Positions 44,777-60,789 of a DNA stretch of 64,000 nucleotides are shown here, one piece after another (the stretch's first letter is position 1; every line of letters begins with the position of its first letter). The position numbers and the translations under genes were made by a program. The notes beneath the pieces were generated by a model. That model was not told where the DNA came from, made no database searches, and saw nothing but the letters and a program-made list of their open reading frames with translations. Location: positions 40,209,733 to 40,273,732 of the forward strand of contig NC_068571.1 of NCBI RefSeq assembly GCF_025698545.1, written 5' to 3'. The DNA is from Gossypium raimondii (taxonomy: Eukaryota; Streptophyta; Magnoliopsida; Malvales; Malvaceae).

Positions 44777-45037
44777 CTACCCGGACAATACTAAGCCAAG
44801 AATTAAAACATCAGTCTGGAACAAAGCCATAGAATTAGGAGTCTACTAAACCAAATTAACAAACACAAAACCTTTGCCCACAAAAAATCAACACTGAAAT
44901 ATTCCTACTTAGATGAGCATACAAATCCAATACATGAAAAAGAAAACACCAATTTCAGGCCCCAGAGACATACAGACACCCAAAGCAAAAATAATAATAA
45001 AAAAATGAAAAAGCAGCAGTGAAGATGAAGAGTTTAC
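44777..45037 (-). other. Probable 5' UTR intron of the MTP gene
   Basis: Minus strand: CAG|GTAAACT at 45,038/45,037 is a good donor, and a GTAG acceptor lies directly before the ATG at 44,776. The start codon is thus the first codon of exon 2. Inferred from splice motifs only. Confidence 0.5.
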
Positions 45038-45439
45038 CTGATAACCCAGAGCTGAAAAATAGACAAAAAAGAACTTTGAATTGCAATGGAGACTCTTCTT
45101 GCTTTTTATGAATTGGGTTTAGGTCAAAGATTATAAAAGGGAAAATAAAAAGGTAATATGAGAATCTCAGCTATGATCAGGTAAACTTTTAAAGAGTAAT
45201 TATTCTGATTTAGTAGTTTCCCTTTTTTTTCTTCTTTTTATTGACGGGTTTCATTGACAATACATAAATTTCCAAATTTCAAGAGTTTCCAGTTCCAGAC
45301 AATTGGAACGTCTGCGTTTGGCGACAATGCTTACATCTCAAGCGCGAGATGGCGATTGAAAAGGATTTTGCTGACCAAACTGTTGCCACATTAAAATAAC
45401 AAATTAAAATCGAATAATATGTATAACTAACCTAAGGAA
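45038..45439. other. MTP leader and promoter side
   Basis: The first, non-coding exon probably lies at about 45,038-45,100. The rest is AT-rich with no gene. Confidence 0.4.
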
Positions 45440-46065
45440 GATTTAGGTAAGTTAGAACCAGCAAAATTACATTTGATTTTGAAAAATAAAAAATTTAAAT
45501 TTTAAGTTAATCGAATTATTCAAGTCAACTCGAATAAATAATTTGAGTTGAGTTAAATTTATAATTCAAATAATTGAATAATTTGAATAGTTCAAATAAT
45601 AGATTGGTGTAAATACCTCTTTAGTCCTCGTTAATTTAAAAATGAGTAAACCGATCAAAATTATAAAAAATTTAAAATAATTTTTAAAATTCAAAATATT
45701 TATAAAAATTTCAAAATTTATATTTTTAAAAATTATAAATTTTAAAAAAATTAAAAATATATAACCAAAGTTAAAATTTTAAAATAATAATTTTAGGACC
45801 TAAATAAGTTAATTAATTATTCAAGTTTATGATATTAATGTATATTATTATTATTATTTTGCTTTGAAAAAGTTTTCAAATATATATGGTTTCAAATTTA
45901 TGTAGTCTAACATGGAATTAGTTGTACTGTAATAATATTTTAATTTGACATGTTTAATTTTTTTATTTTAACTCGAATAATTTCACTCGATTCAACTCGA
46001 CTCGAATTTTATTTCATTCGAGTTAGGATGGTAAAATAAGATTCGTCAACTCAATTAATTTGAAT
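45440..46065. repeat. Dispersed repeat, copy 2 (CTCGA/GAGTT-rich)
   Basis: Partner of 2,606-3,292: shared phrases occur in the same order, including TTTTGCTTTGAAA, CAAATATATATGGTTTCAAA, TCTAACATG and TTCACTCGATTCAACTC. It is less complete at its left end. No coding capacity. Confidence 0.65.
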
Positions 46066-46149
46066 TACACACACATGGAGTAAGAAGAAACTCACCATAA
46101 AATGCAACAAGTTCAAATAGCAGGACTCTTGCTCTTATCACGAGAACCT

Positions 46150-47699
46150 TGATACGACCCGCCCTTGGGAACGGCCATTGCTTCAGCCTACAAGCGAGGC
46201 TCGTTGTGTTTGCAAGCTGGACGTAGCTCAATCTTATTTTGTGGAGCTTCATTTAGCTCGTTTCCAGCTCCTTTCAAGTTCAATGAGCTCAAATCAGCTC
46301 AATTTAGCTCAAAACTTGCAAATTCACTCAAATAATTTTTGCTATTTAATTTGTCTCAAATCTGGTTGGATTTAATTATGCATGATTAGTTGTGTTTTTC
46401 TTACATGTTATTAAGTCAAATTAATTTCCTCTGACTTATAAATATGTCTTAATACATGTTTTTAATTTGTCTTGTTCAAACCGAATTAATTAGGCTTAGT
46501 TTAATTAATTGTGTCTTGTTTTAATTATATGGATTAATGTTGTCTAAATTATGTTTCTAATATGATTCAGCTGAATAATGATTAACTAAATTCATTTGTT
46601 CATGTTGTGTAGGTTGGCGAATGTGGATGGAAGCATTTAAGCTAGGTGCATGAACCATAGGTTCAATGAATATGGCGTTACATGCATGAAGAATGTTCAT
46701 TGATTTTAAATGATTCAAGAACCAGCATAATGTCGTTCACACATGAAGTTCACACTCTTGGCTGTTCGGTTCATAATGTTCACACTCAAGGACTCTTCAA
46801 AGTGACTTTTCACACTTATTTTGGCTATTCACGTTCAACTTTATTCTTTGGTCACTTTTCACCAAAAGATCCAACTTAAATGAGCCTATTTATGCTCATT
46901 GGCGAACCTAGCTCATCCATGCACCATCCAAGTTGTTCAAGGTTCAATTATCCATCTAGAAGCTGACCATTGGAGCTCCCATTCAGCCGAATCTGATTAG
47001 CTCAATTAATTGGTTCATTTTGCTTAATTCTTAAGGGTTGTATGTGACTATTCGTCTAGTTTAATTGCTACCTATAAATAGCTGAAAACTTCACTTTGTA
47101 AAGGACTTTTGACATTTTAAGTAACGAATTGCTGTCAAATTTGTGAGGCATTTTCTCTAAAATTTCGTTCGAGACCCGTAAGACTTATCTAGCTTCTAGT
47201 GGCGTCTTTCCGAGTCTTTCTTTCGAACTTATCACTCCCCAACCCGAGTGTGGCGTTCACCATTGATACCTTTGGTTCATACTTTCCTAAGTACTGGGTC
47301 AAGGTCCTTATCACCATTTTCCAATTCATTTAGGTCCTATAAGTTTCGGGTCGACACTTTTCTTTAGTGTTGGTTCACTCTTGGCCTTTTTGAACCATTT
47401 CCATTTTCGTACCAAATCCATTACCATTTCGTTTCAAATCCCTTACCGTTTCATACCAATTCCCAAATACCAAAACGTACCCAAAACCAAAGACCATTTC
47501 TTAATTATCCTAAACTGAACTCGTCCATTCTATTCATACCATTTCGACTTAAACCCCAAATCCACATCCAACTTTGCACGAACTTATCTTACTTCTTTGA
47601 ACACAAATATTTTCTAACTTCTTCTCGTCTAATCTACTTCTTCGTTTACGATCGGGAACTAAACGACTCGGGCTCAACTACTAAACCGAGATCGTATCA
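46150..47699 (+). mobile_element. Solo LTR with 8-bp inverted ends and perfect target duplication
   Basis: TGATACGA (46,150) and TCGTATCA (to 47,699) are exact inverted ends. The 5-bp duplication AACCT stands at 46,145-46,149 and 47,700-47,704. A TATA box (CTATAAATAGCTG) at about 47,081 gives the orientation. The 1,550-bp body has no gag or pol. Joining the flanks gives CACGAGAACCTTCAGGAGTG, the undisturbed target. Confidence 0.92.
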
Positions 47700-47704
47700 A
47701 ACCT

Positions 47705-50700
47705 TCAGGAGTGTCTTGAGCTATAATAGAAGTTTCCTTGCAAGTAACATCATCACAAAACTCAGATTTAAGAAGTTTCCTTCCTTACACTCAGAATTGA
47801 CGCTAAAGCGTGCAGCTCAAAGGTCACGTAAATAACTTAAGGTTCATTGATATTTACCAGATTATAAAACAATGAAAGAGTTGGTTGAGTATAGTGAACC
47901 CAAATCTTCAAGCAGGTCTCTGATCTTAGGCTTTTCCGAGAGAAAAGTGTAGAGAAAGTTTGAAAAGAAAGTGTGCATGCAAGAGAAGATATAAAAATTT
48001 GCTCAAGAAGCTAATACCAACTTTATACAGATAGACATGAAAACAAGATTTAGTGGATATATCTGATTATCCTACAAACCTCCTCAATTCTTGTGACTAA
48101 AAACTTTCTCTCTCATTATAAATGCAAGTCTTATCGGCTACGGTAACTTAGTTCTATTATAATCAATTTTCATTTGTCTAACTAAATTGTTCAATCAGAA
48201 TAATAAAATAATAATATAGTAATCAGTTCTTTCGAACTAAAGACTTAACACATTCATCTAATAGTTGGGGCGGCGTATACTCTATAGGGGAGTTCGTCAA
48301 ACCACCAAGCTCGGACAATACAGATTTCGCCCAAAGACGCACTCACATACTTACATACTTAGTCACAATTAATACCTTATCCACTCAAAATTTATTCAAA
48401 ACACCATACTTCAATAAATAGTATTCGAACACTAAGGTTACGTCGAGTGGGATGTTACTCATAGAATCAAAGGATTCAAAGAAAGATTAAAAAAAAAAAA
48501 AGAATTGAGAATTAAAAACTGAGTTGAAAAGAATGAAGTTTGGAGTGATTTATATAGGGAAAAATATGGATGTTGGGTATTATAGTCGTTGGGATTGTGA
48601 TTGTTGGGGGAATAGTTACCGTTAGCATGAAAATGTGCTCTATACGACACGTTTTTTTCTTTCTCTCCAAAAATAACATATATAGTATACATTCTCAAAT
48701 TTTAATTTTCTTCAGCATATTCTTATAAATCAACCTACACTTTTACGATGTTAATGAAACTTTAGGAGAAGTTTTAGATAGTATGGAAAGAGTATGGTTT
48801 GGATAATATTCTACCTAAATAATTAAATATTCATTTCATTTTTATTTTTTAAACCTACTGGATATTGTTTCTATTCTAATTAATAGATTGTATACCTCAT
48901 AAATCCATTCTTTTTTTTTTCTTGCAATTTAGTGTATAAATCAAATTAATATAATTCATAATGTACTTTTTGTTATTTAAAAGTAACTTTAATGTATATG
49001 TTATTTATTCTACTTATTATCAAGGTATCATATAAATTTTAAAATTTGGTTCACGTTTTTGCATTTTAGTTTTAATATGTATGTATGCATTCTATTAGTT
49101 TAGACTTATTAGTAGTAGTTATTATTTATTTTTGCTAAATACATCTCATATATTTATAAATAAATAATGAATATTTAAAATTTAAAAGCAATTTTCAAAA
49201 CATATTTTTGTAAATTTTGAAAATTTTAAACAATTTTGAAGACATAATAAAATTTTTTAAAAACATTTTTAAAAGAAAGTTTCAAAACGTGTTCTAAAAT
49301 ACATTTATAATGAAAAAATTAAAATATTGGTTACACTAATTTAAAAAAATTTGTAAAAACTTAACATTGGTTATACTAATATTATTACAATTTTGTCTTA
49401 AATTAAATGGAGCGGTGGTTAAAACTTTTGTTACATATCGTCTTACTTCCTTCCTCTACATGTAATATTGTTATTAGCAGTATATATATTTTATTTCATA
49501 AGTAACCTTAAAAATGGGTATGTGTCATTTTATTTTAATATTTTAATATACCATTATAACACACTTATTAACCCTTAACCTTAAAAATTTTATTGAAAAT
49601 AATTTAACATAATATATAGAAAGATACAAATTGGTTACTCCTCGATTTGTAGCTAAGAAATACAAAAGCTTTTGGTGAATTATTTTGTATAGAGAATAAA
49701 TTAAGTGGAAAATGATGCAGAAAGTTGCAAATAATGGAGGCCTTTAAACAATCATTTACTTCTCTTTGCACAAGCCATGCTCAACCAGGATTTCTTATTT
49801 CCCACTGCCACTACTTCAAACCACTCATCAATTTCACAAAAATCATGAAATGTGACTCTTGTTCAGTACTTTTGAGCAAAATACAAACCAAAAAGCAAAT
49901 TAAGAGAAATTATCAATATATATATATATATATATATATAAGAGAAAAGATGAAATTTCTCTTTGATTCGTTTATTAATTTATAATTTTTAATTTTTGTC
50001 GACATTAACATCTCAAGGCTGCTTACAATCACGTCAAAATCGCAACGGCTTTTACAGCCTCATCAACACAAAATTGGAAAGCATTAATGAGATGTGTTTT
50101 TCACATCCAAAGGCTTGCTTGGATGCTTTTTCTCATGGAGTTTGATTGAGTTTTTGGAGAAAATTGTAAGGATTTTTTTACTCTTAAACCTTTAAATAAA
50201 TAAATAAAAGAGTTTTAATCATTGTAAATAACTCAAATGAAAGAAGTTACATTTTATAATACTTTTACTCTCCTTAATTCATTCGCACTATAAAAGATAT
50301 CACTTTTAAGTTATTCACTACAAATTTAACAAGTTTTGAAGTTGAAAGAGGGCTTTACCCTTTTCAAAAGCCATTAAAATTTTATAATAATATTAAACTA
50401 AATTTTATATAAAAAATAAAATTAGGTGTAAATGAGTTCTTTTGGATGTTAATATTTTACATATTTTAAACTTAAAATTAAAATTAAAACTTATTATTAA
50501 TATAATAATATAGGTTTGATTGAAGTTAATTTTATATAAAATAAAATTATTTAAATGAGTTCTTCTTTGTAAAAATGATTTAATTTTCCGTTGACTAAGC
50601 TATTTTTCATGAAACAAGTATTGAAAAATACAGAAAATATTTTTGTAAATCATTTTCCATGAAACAAACACATCTTATGAGTTTGGAAGTGATGAAGAGT

Positions 50701-51771
50701 ATGTATGTAGTTATGTATAATGTTTTAAAACTCGATAATTTTTGATGAATCACAAATAGCATTTCAATGTCTTTCTACAAACCCAACAAGCATCCAGTTT
50801 CAAAGTAGTGAATGATATGTTACAAACAGAACAAAGTGATAAAAGAGTATCCTTAAACCGAGGAAAGATGAAAATGGTGTAGTGCAAGTTTATTTAGCTA
50901 GTAATAACAACGGAGATTGAGGAGGGGAAGCCTTTGAGTGAGCCAATTAAGGATGGGGACATTATCTTTCGTTGGTTGTTTTGCGTTTTTACTGCTCGCT
51001 GATGTCTTGTTATTTTCACTATCCAATGAGAGGAAATGGTACATCTCCCATCTGAAGTTTTACCTGATAAAATGGAAATAATATTTCTTTAAAGATGAAA
51101 AAATGAAAAGGAAAATTAATTTCTTTTTCGATTCATTGCTTGGTTGAGTTGGAAAATGAAATGAAAAAAAATAAAACATTTAAAAAATTCATAATTTTGA
51201 ACTAAAATACACATTTTCTCTTCTCTCGTCTTTCCAATTTAGAAAATGATATTTCTTCTATTTTCCTTTCTCTTACTTTTCTTCCCAATCAAATACACTT
51301 AGAATTTATTTTCTTTTCACTTTTTCACTCCCAACCTAGTTCTTGTAATCCAACAATTGCAACCTTTATGTATGTATGAGTAAGTTTGCTTGGTTTGCCT
51401 CCTCTCCTTTTACTCTCGCTATGTATCTATGTATCTCTTTCGTTGGCATTGGGTCATTAACTAATGAAGCGATGCTGTTATTTTATTAAATAAATAAACA
51501 TAATAAAAATATATATCTTATTTAATTGAATTATTTGATTTAATCAGTGTAATCAAAGCAATTTAAATTAATAATTTTAAAAATTTTGTTAGTTTTACTA
51601 ATAATTGAATTATTTGATTATATAATTCAGTAACTTTTTGAACATTTATCAATTTATTAAAAAATAAATTTATCTAACAATTATATAAGTTAAGAAAATA
51701 ACAAAAAACAATCCTTATCCTATTAGTAAGAAAAGAAAAGAAAAACTACATCCATTAATCATTAGACTATG
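47705..51771. other. Gene-free stretch
   Basis: Mostly AT-rich without recognisable genes. Around 48,265-48,345 a GC-richer phrase (GGGGCGGCGTATACTC ... CCACCAAGCTCGGAC) looks like transposon debris. A (TA)n run of about 12 units lies at 49,916-49,940. At 50,400-50,600 two related phrases (AAATTTTATATAAAAAATAAAATTA and similar) recur. No coding gene is supported. Confidence 0.4.
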
Positions 51772-52268
51772 AGTAAATTTTTATTTTAGTTACTTAACTA
51801 AATAAAAGATATAATTTGATTATTAAACTATTCGAGCGTTTTCATTGAAACCACTAAACTATTCAAAAGTTTTCATTTAACTCAGTAGGATGTCAAGGTT
51901 TTTTTTTTAAGTTCCGCTAGCGAGCTCCAATCGACAATTCAGCAATTGGTACGGTGGATCAATACATATCAACGAGTAGAAAAATATACCTTAGATCCAA
52001 GTCGATTTGACGGTCAAGTCGGAGGTCGAAGAAAAAAGTTGTTTGAATTTTGATTTGCTGTTATGTAATGTTCGAAGTTATTTCATGAAAAAAGAATTTA
52101 AACTATAGAAGAGAATGAGAATGAGAGATTTCGAGTGGTGTAGACAATGCGAATAGAGAAATCCATATAACATCGTTTTAATAACTCAATAACTTGAATG
52201 GAAATTTTTGAATAATTTAATGATCAAATTATAATTTTATTAGTTGAGTGATCAAAACAAAAATTTAC
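51772..52268. repeat. Foldback element upstream of the PP1 gene
   Basis: Left end AGTAAATTTTTATTTTAGTTA (51,772 on) and right end ...AAAACAAAAATTTACG (to 52,268) are inverted copies. So are 'ATAATTTGATTATTAAACTATTC' and 'GAATAATTTAATGATCAAATTAT'. Arms are about 110 bases, the middle about 270. It ends some 470 bases before the PP1 start codon. Confidence 0.65.
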
Positions 52269-52734
52269 GATTATTGTACGGTTTACGTTTAAGAAAAAGA
52301 AAGAAAGGGCGTTTTCGAAATTTTATCACAAAACAAATGCTTTTTCCAAAGGCCTAATATAAAGAAAATGGAAAAGAGCGGATTTATCGACCCCGGCGAA
52401 AATTTGATTCGTAGATATAAAAATATAGGTTTCTCCGCCACATCGGAGTTGCAGTCACCACTCGCCACCTTCTTTATTTTAAAAATAATATTTTAATATT
52501 TTTAATCATTTTTTATTTTTATATATAGTAATGTTACTTTTATCCCCCACACCAAAAAAAATATTAATTAATTAAAAAGGAAGGAAAAGAAAGAAAAGAC
52601 GGGCCACATTGTTCTCCGCCTCTTTCTTTTCAAAGAATCCCCGAAGGGAAAACTCAGTTCAAAAAACCCAGAAGAGAAAAGCAAAGAAGTAGGCCTTTTT
52701 TAGGGGGGAGAGATTTCTATCATTTGCTCGAATT

Positions 52735-55254
<2,520 letters not shown>

Positions 55255-57699
55255 GGGACACGATGATTGCTGTCTCTGTTCCTACGAAGAATTGCTGATG
55301 TAAGTTGAATCTATCACTTTCTTCCTCTTTAAAACTTTAGATACTGTTATGAGAAGAAACTCGACAGTCAACATTGAAGAAAGTGAGATAATTCAGTGAC
55401 GAAGCATAAGAGTCTCTATCTCAGTAAAGAAAAGCTTTAGTTCACCCTAGTACAGAAAATATCATTGTTTGTAGCATAACTCGTCTCTGTTTTACTTAAT
55501 GTTCATCTCTTTGCCCCTGTTTTGTAAGGACCAATCTGTTGCAGTCATGCAACGATTTTCAGGAGTACCTTGGTTCAGAAACAGTTTATATAGTATCGGC
55601 ATACTGGGAGTCCTCATAACTAATTTTATCTGCTCATCTTATTGTTTTAGCAAGTCAATAGTTACATACCTGAAATTCTCCATGTTCCTTTGGGTAATTT
55701 CTTAACATTATTATGTAATTCTACTCAAGAAGAACTTGTTAGCAGTGACATGGGTCACCTAGGTGACAGATAAATATGCTTACAATTGACATATTTTGAT
55801 TTTGTCATCGGCTATCATTTCTTGTGTTTATACATATATGTGTTTTTATGGGAATTCTCGTGGAATACTACATACATAGGTTGTTTGTCAGCATATAGTA
55901 TATCTTTAACAAGCATGGAATATTTAGTTGAAACTATTCATTTGCCCCATATGTAATGACTTTTGTGATCACCGGCTATAATACTCCCGAGACCTACGTA
56001 TTTGGAAGATATGATCCCTCTAAATGCATGAAAAAAAAACTCGGGACAAAATTAAATATGCTCATGTTGAATACTCACATCATGAGTCTGAACATAGTTC
56101 ATTGTAAACTTTTCATTGTCTTTGCAATTTGTGAACCTAATTTATACCCTTTTGTGTATGCTGATATTGACATATTTCTTGCAGTCCCACTTGTGATTTA
56201 AGAAGAAACCACTTGAAAGATTAGGTCGTGTTGGTGTTGGAGCTCCATGAAGATCTGACCATTTACTCCCTCATGTTAAGGGTACGGGTTATCTGTTTAA
56301 AACTATTTATAACCATATTGAATCAAAAGACAAGGCATGATTGACATATGGCCCCTTTGATTTTTTATTTTCCCTTCTTTTATCAGACGTGAAATCTATT
56401 GCCATCAACATTCTATAACAGCTAAAATTTTGCTCTTTTTTTCCCGGCTTATTTTGAACAAAAATTGTGCCAATTCGGTTTAATTTAATGTCACCAAATG
56501 AAACCTTTAACCGATGCCTAGCACTTTGTAGCAAGTGACTAAGCAAACCATGTTCTTAAGAATGGGTCAAATGACGTCGTTTCAATCCATTTGAATATTA
56601 TTGAGTGTACTAAATGGTAAAAGTTCATTCATTACTTTAAAAAATAAAAATAAAAATTTTCAAACACTATGGTTGGTTGGGGCCAATTTCGGGTCAATTC
56701 CGAGGGGAATGGCTATTCAGCCATTGAATGAGCCCGTATTACACATGCTCCCTACCAAACCTAACCATATTATTTTTGCAGAGGATGGAGAGAGACTCTC
56801 TAACTATGCTTTCTATATTTGTAATTTAGTCTGAATTTAATAATATTAATAATTAGATTTACATTTTCTAAATATATCTGGGATAGAAAAAAGGGGTTCT
56901 GAGCTCAGAGACAATAATGAGAGATTTGGTGCATTGGAACCCACCCATTATTTTTGTACTTCTAGATTTATAGGTAAGCTTTTAGAAAAATAAAAAGAAG
57001 ATGGTGTTTGTGAATGAAATTTCATGAAAGGTTGATAGTGGTGGTGACGGTCACATGCTGAAGCCTAGAAATTAGAAGATGATTCCTTCATAAGAAGGAC
57101 CAAATAGAGAAAATAAAAAGATGAAATGAGATTAAAATATTTTTAAATTTATATTGATGAATACTTTCCACCTATATTAACTTGAGTGAGTATTTGATAT
57201 ATTAGTAGTGTTTTTTTATTCCACAAACCATCTTAAAAAGTTGACATATTATTTTTCTAGATGTATTTGTTAATAATTTATTATAACATTATTGGACACT
57301 TGTAAACCTCCTAATTTTTCTTGTGAAATTTAACAGTTATATTAAAATGTTTTTATTAATTTATTCTTATATTTTTATAAACTATATTTAATATATTTAT
57401 TTAGTTTGAGGATAATAATGTTATCTTATGCTTATTCTTTACTTATTTATTAATATCATATTATTAATTATTTATTTCATTCAACAAATCAAATTATACA
57501 GGAATATCCTATTTCATTCCAGCGAATTAAACTTATGATTGATACTTTATCAAATTTTGAGAAGAAAATCATTTAACATTATGTAGATCAAATAATTATA
57601 TAATGAAAATAAAATTGTTTTAATTCTTTATTTTATTAAAATAAAAAAAATAAAAAGAATTAACTTCGATTGATTTTTTCCTCTCCCCCACGTGTTTTC
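55255..57699. other. PP1 3' region and spacer
   Basis: It contains the 3' UTR of the PP1 gene, with a possible UTR intron 55,300-56,184 and a final UTR exon after it. Then AT-rich spacer without a recognisable gene. Confidence 0.45.
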
Positions 57700-57935
57700 C
57701 TTTCTTTCTTCTTCCTCTCCCCAGTAAAAGGAACTAAAATATGGCCTGATTTAAATAATTGATAGCTCTGGCTTAGTACCTCTGGATGAAGCAACCTGTC
57801 TATTTGCGTGAAAAGACACCTGCGACGTTGATTACACTCAATGGATGGAATTCCATCATCATAAGTTGTAAGATTCACACCTGAAAGTGATGCAGATTGA
57901 TGGGAGAGCAGGGATTCGTACTCCCAACACCACAA
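57700..57935 (-). other. Exon-like open segment, unassigned
   Basis: Minus strand, about 57,882-57,778: between a TTTCAG acceptor and an AG|GTAC donor lies an open stretch reading GVNLTTYDDGIPSIECNQRR, then RCLFTQIDRLLHPE. The residue mix looks like real protein, unlike nearby frames. I do not recognise the family and find no partner exons nearby. It may be a stranded exon of a pseudogene or captured gene piece. Confidence 0.3.
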
Positions 57936-58353
57936 CTACTAACTTCGAATATAAACCATTAAAATAAAATATGAAAATTACCATGAAACAAGAAAAGAAC
58001 TCCAAAAATTATTATGGCAGGCATGTTTAAACTGAGAAACATGGTTAATCAACAAAGGCATCAAACGTTAAACAGAAACGACATCGTCTACCAAGGTTTC
58101 CTTCAGTTCAAGTTTGTTGCATGATTCGCCTACATTTTAAATATACAAATGCTTGCTTCATTGCATTTGATTTTATTTTACTCTCATATACAAAAGCTTA
58201 TTACTCAAGCATATCAAGTTGCTGAAAATCATTATTACTATAAGACGCCTCATTTTCTACCTTCATATAAACAACATATTGAAACAAAACGTGGAGAAGA
58301 TAAATAATAATAAAAACCTGGAAAGAGGGAGATAGAAGGAAGAAAAAGGAAAG

Positions 58354-58378
58354 TATATATATATATATATATATATAT
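58354..58378. repeat. (TA)n microsatellite
   Basis: About 12 TA units. Confidence 0.9.
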
Positions 58379-58432
58379 TGCCATTTCTCATTGGCTAAGG
58401 GAGATTGTTAATGCAGCAAATGTTTAACCTAA

Positions 58433-59640
58433 AAGTGTAATGGAAAATTTTAGTTAATCGAACTGAAATTTTTTCAAAAAAATTTGACCGAACTAAAATA
58501 TTTCTGTTAATTCGGCCGGTTAATGAATTAACCGAAATTTATGTGTTTTTGTTTTTGATTAAATCAAATATTTTAAACATAATTAACTTTGATTGAAAAG
58601 CACAATTTAACTTCAAAAAGCTTGTCAAAACATGAAAATTTAACTGCAGAACAATGTTTCGATATGATCACTTTCCAGTTCTAGAGAAATGATTATCACC
58701 ACTATGAAATCTTAAGACTTAACAAAACTTGCTTATACCTAGAATTTATAATGGTCAACAATCTTCAGAATTAAAGTCATAGTCAATCAACTCTTTCTAC
58801 AAAGCATGAACAAGTTACAACCAAATTAAACAATGCATCCAACTACAAAGAAACCAAAGCAACATGGCCTAATTGAATGCCAATTTTCACTTTTGCCGTC
58901 ACACTTTCCAAAAGCAAGGTTGATTCGGTGAAAGCTCTCCCATCTCCTACATTCTACAGCATTACCACATTTTCACGCATAATCTAGAAAATCAAACAGA
59001 AATTTAAAGTTCTCCCTATTAAACTTTAGAAATTCAAAAAATAAAAAATCTTTTATCTCCACTTTAAAGTAAAATGCCCAGCTCTATTAAACTCTATCAA
59101 CCAAAATCCTCGACACTCTTCCTTTACTTTCTCGAAAACCAAATAGAAAATCAGTCTAATTAAAAATACATTCAAACACTCATTTCCAGTCAAAGAGTGA
59201 AGGTAAGGAAACAGAAAAAAGAAGAAGTAAATAGACAGAAAATGTCTTTTAAAACAAACAAACCTCTTCTTTAACAAAGGGAAGGTCTGCGATTAAGGAT
59301 TTTGTGAGTTGCTGAGTTATTTTCAGTTTTTTAGGAATTTTAGTTTTTTTACTAAATTATAAATTAATTAATTATTTCGATTGGGTTGGGTTTTAAATAT
59401 TTATTTGGGTTGGGTTAGCTGGCTAGTTGTTGGGGCCTGGGTGGGCTGTGGGTTGCTAATATGGTTTATTTTGGTTAGTTCGATTAATTATTTGATTTCA
59501 AACCAAATTAATCGATAATTGAATTTTCAAAAAGTCATTAATTGACTTCCGGCCGAATTAGATTGGTTAACTAACCGATTAACTGAATCAGATCGATTTA
59601 GTCGGTTAATTCGATTTTAACCAAAATTTGAACACTCCTA
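58433..59640. repeat. Possible degenerate DNA-transposon relic
   Basis: The left edge (GGAAAATTTTAGTTAATCGAAC) and the right edge read in reverse (GTGTTCAAATTTTGGTTAAAATCGAATTAAC) are similar inverted sequences. Both carry repeated TTCGGCCGGTTAA / TTAACCGA words. The interior of about 0.9 kb has no recognisable protein. It is likely an old inverted-repeat element. Confidence 0.4.
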
Positions 59641-60789
59641 CTCATAAGCATCACTTTTGATTTATTATTATTATTAAAGTTTTGGGGTCAATTTTTCATT
59701 TAAACTTTGAATTGTAAATTCACTCCTTATTCGAATTTTGAAATATTAATACTGACGAAATGATAGTTATTAATTCATTAACTTATGCTACTTCCAAAAT
59801 CGATGCGTAATTATCACATGTGTATAATGGTAAATGTCAACTTGCTATTTCTAAAAAATCTAGTTAATTAATTTAATAGTTATCATTTGCATTAATACTA
59901 AAATTTTAAAATTGAAAAGCGTCTAATTGTAGAATACACTCTAAATCTACAACTTAAAACATAGTACAAGGCTAAAAACATAATTTAACCAAACAAATTT
60001 AACGGTTACAATTTAGGTTAAGATTGAATTTTAAAATTCAAAAAGTACATGGACTAAAATTGATCAAATTAAATTACAATGACTAAATTCACAACTTACG
60101 CATACTATAGAGACTAAAAGTAGAATTTAACCTTTTAACTTTTATATTCACTATATTATGACATACCCACAATGTAATTAAAATATTACATAAATATATA
60201 AAATTAATGTAAAAGAATAAATGAGATTGTGGTTGAAATTTTTATATAAATATATACAATCCAATTTATGTCATCATTCAAAAGAAGTTTGAGAGCTCAC
60301 CTAAACTAAGAAGAATACCTATGAAGGAGGAAGGCACAATGTTAAAATGTCTTGAATCCTTCCAAAAAAAAAATCTATTTGAACAGTTGATTCAGAGACT
60401 TATTATCTTCACAAGTATTGAGAAAGAAAACAAATGGTATATATGTTTATTTATTTCTAATGAATTTTTAAGAGCATCAAATATAAGTTTTCCCTAAATT
60501 AACAATGCGAACACAATGATGTCAAAGGTTTAGATTGTGAATTGTTATTTGCATGCAATTCTCAAATAGGTATAACTAGTTTGGATTCTTGCTTGTTTTT
60601 GTGTATTCATATTATAATATTTTTATAATTTTTTTTATGTTTAAATTAATTAATAATATTTGAAAAATTGTAAATTTACTTTAATCAATGTTATAAAATG
60701 TGTCCTCATTTAAAGATACATTTTGAGTTTAACAAATTGGTGTAAATTAGTTTTAATATTGTATACATTACAAGTTCATATCTTTATGT
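59641..60789. other. Gene-free spacer
   Basis: AT-rich sequence with no gene or clear repeat. Confidence 0.4.

Noticed and set aside
57890..57925. tRNA-like phrase (CGAATCCCTGCTCTCCC on the minus strand)
   Set aside because: Resembles part of a tRNA T-arm and acceptor only; no A box, anticodon arm or cloverleaf could be built around it.
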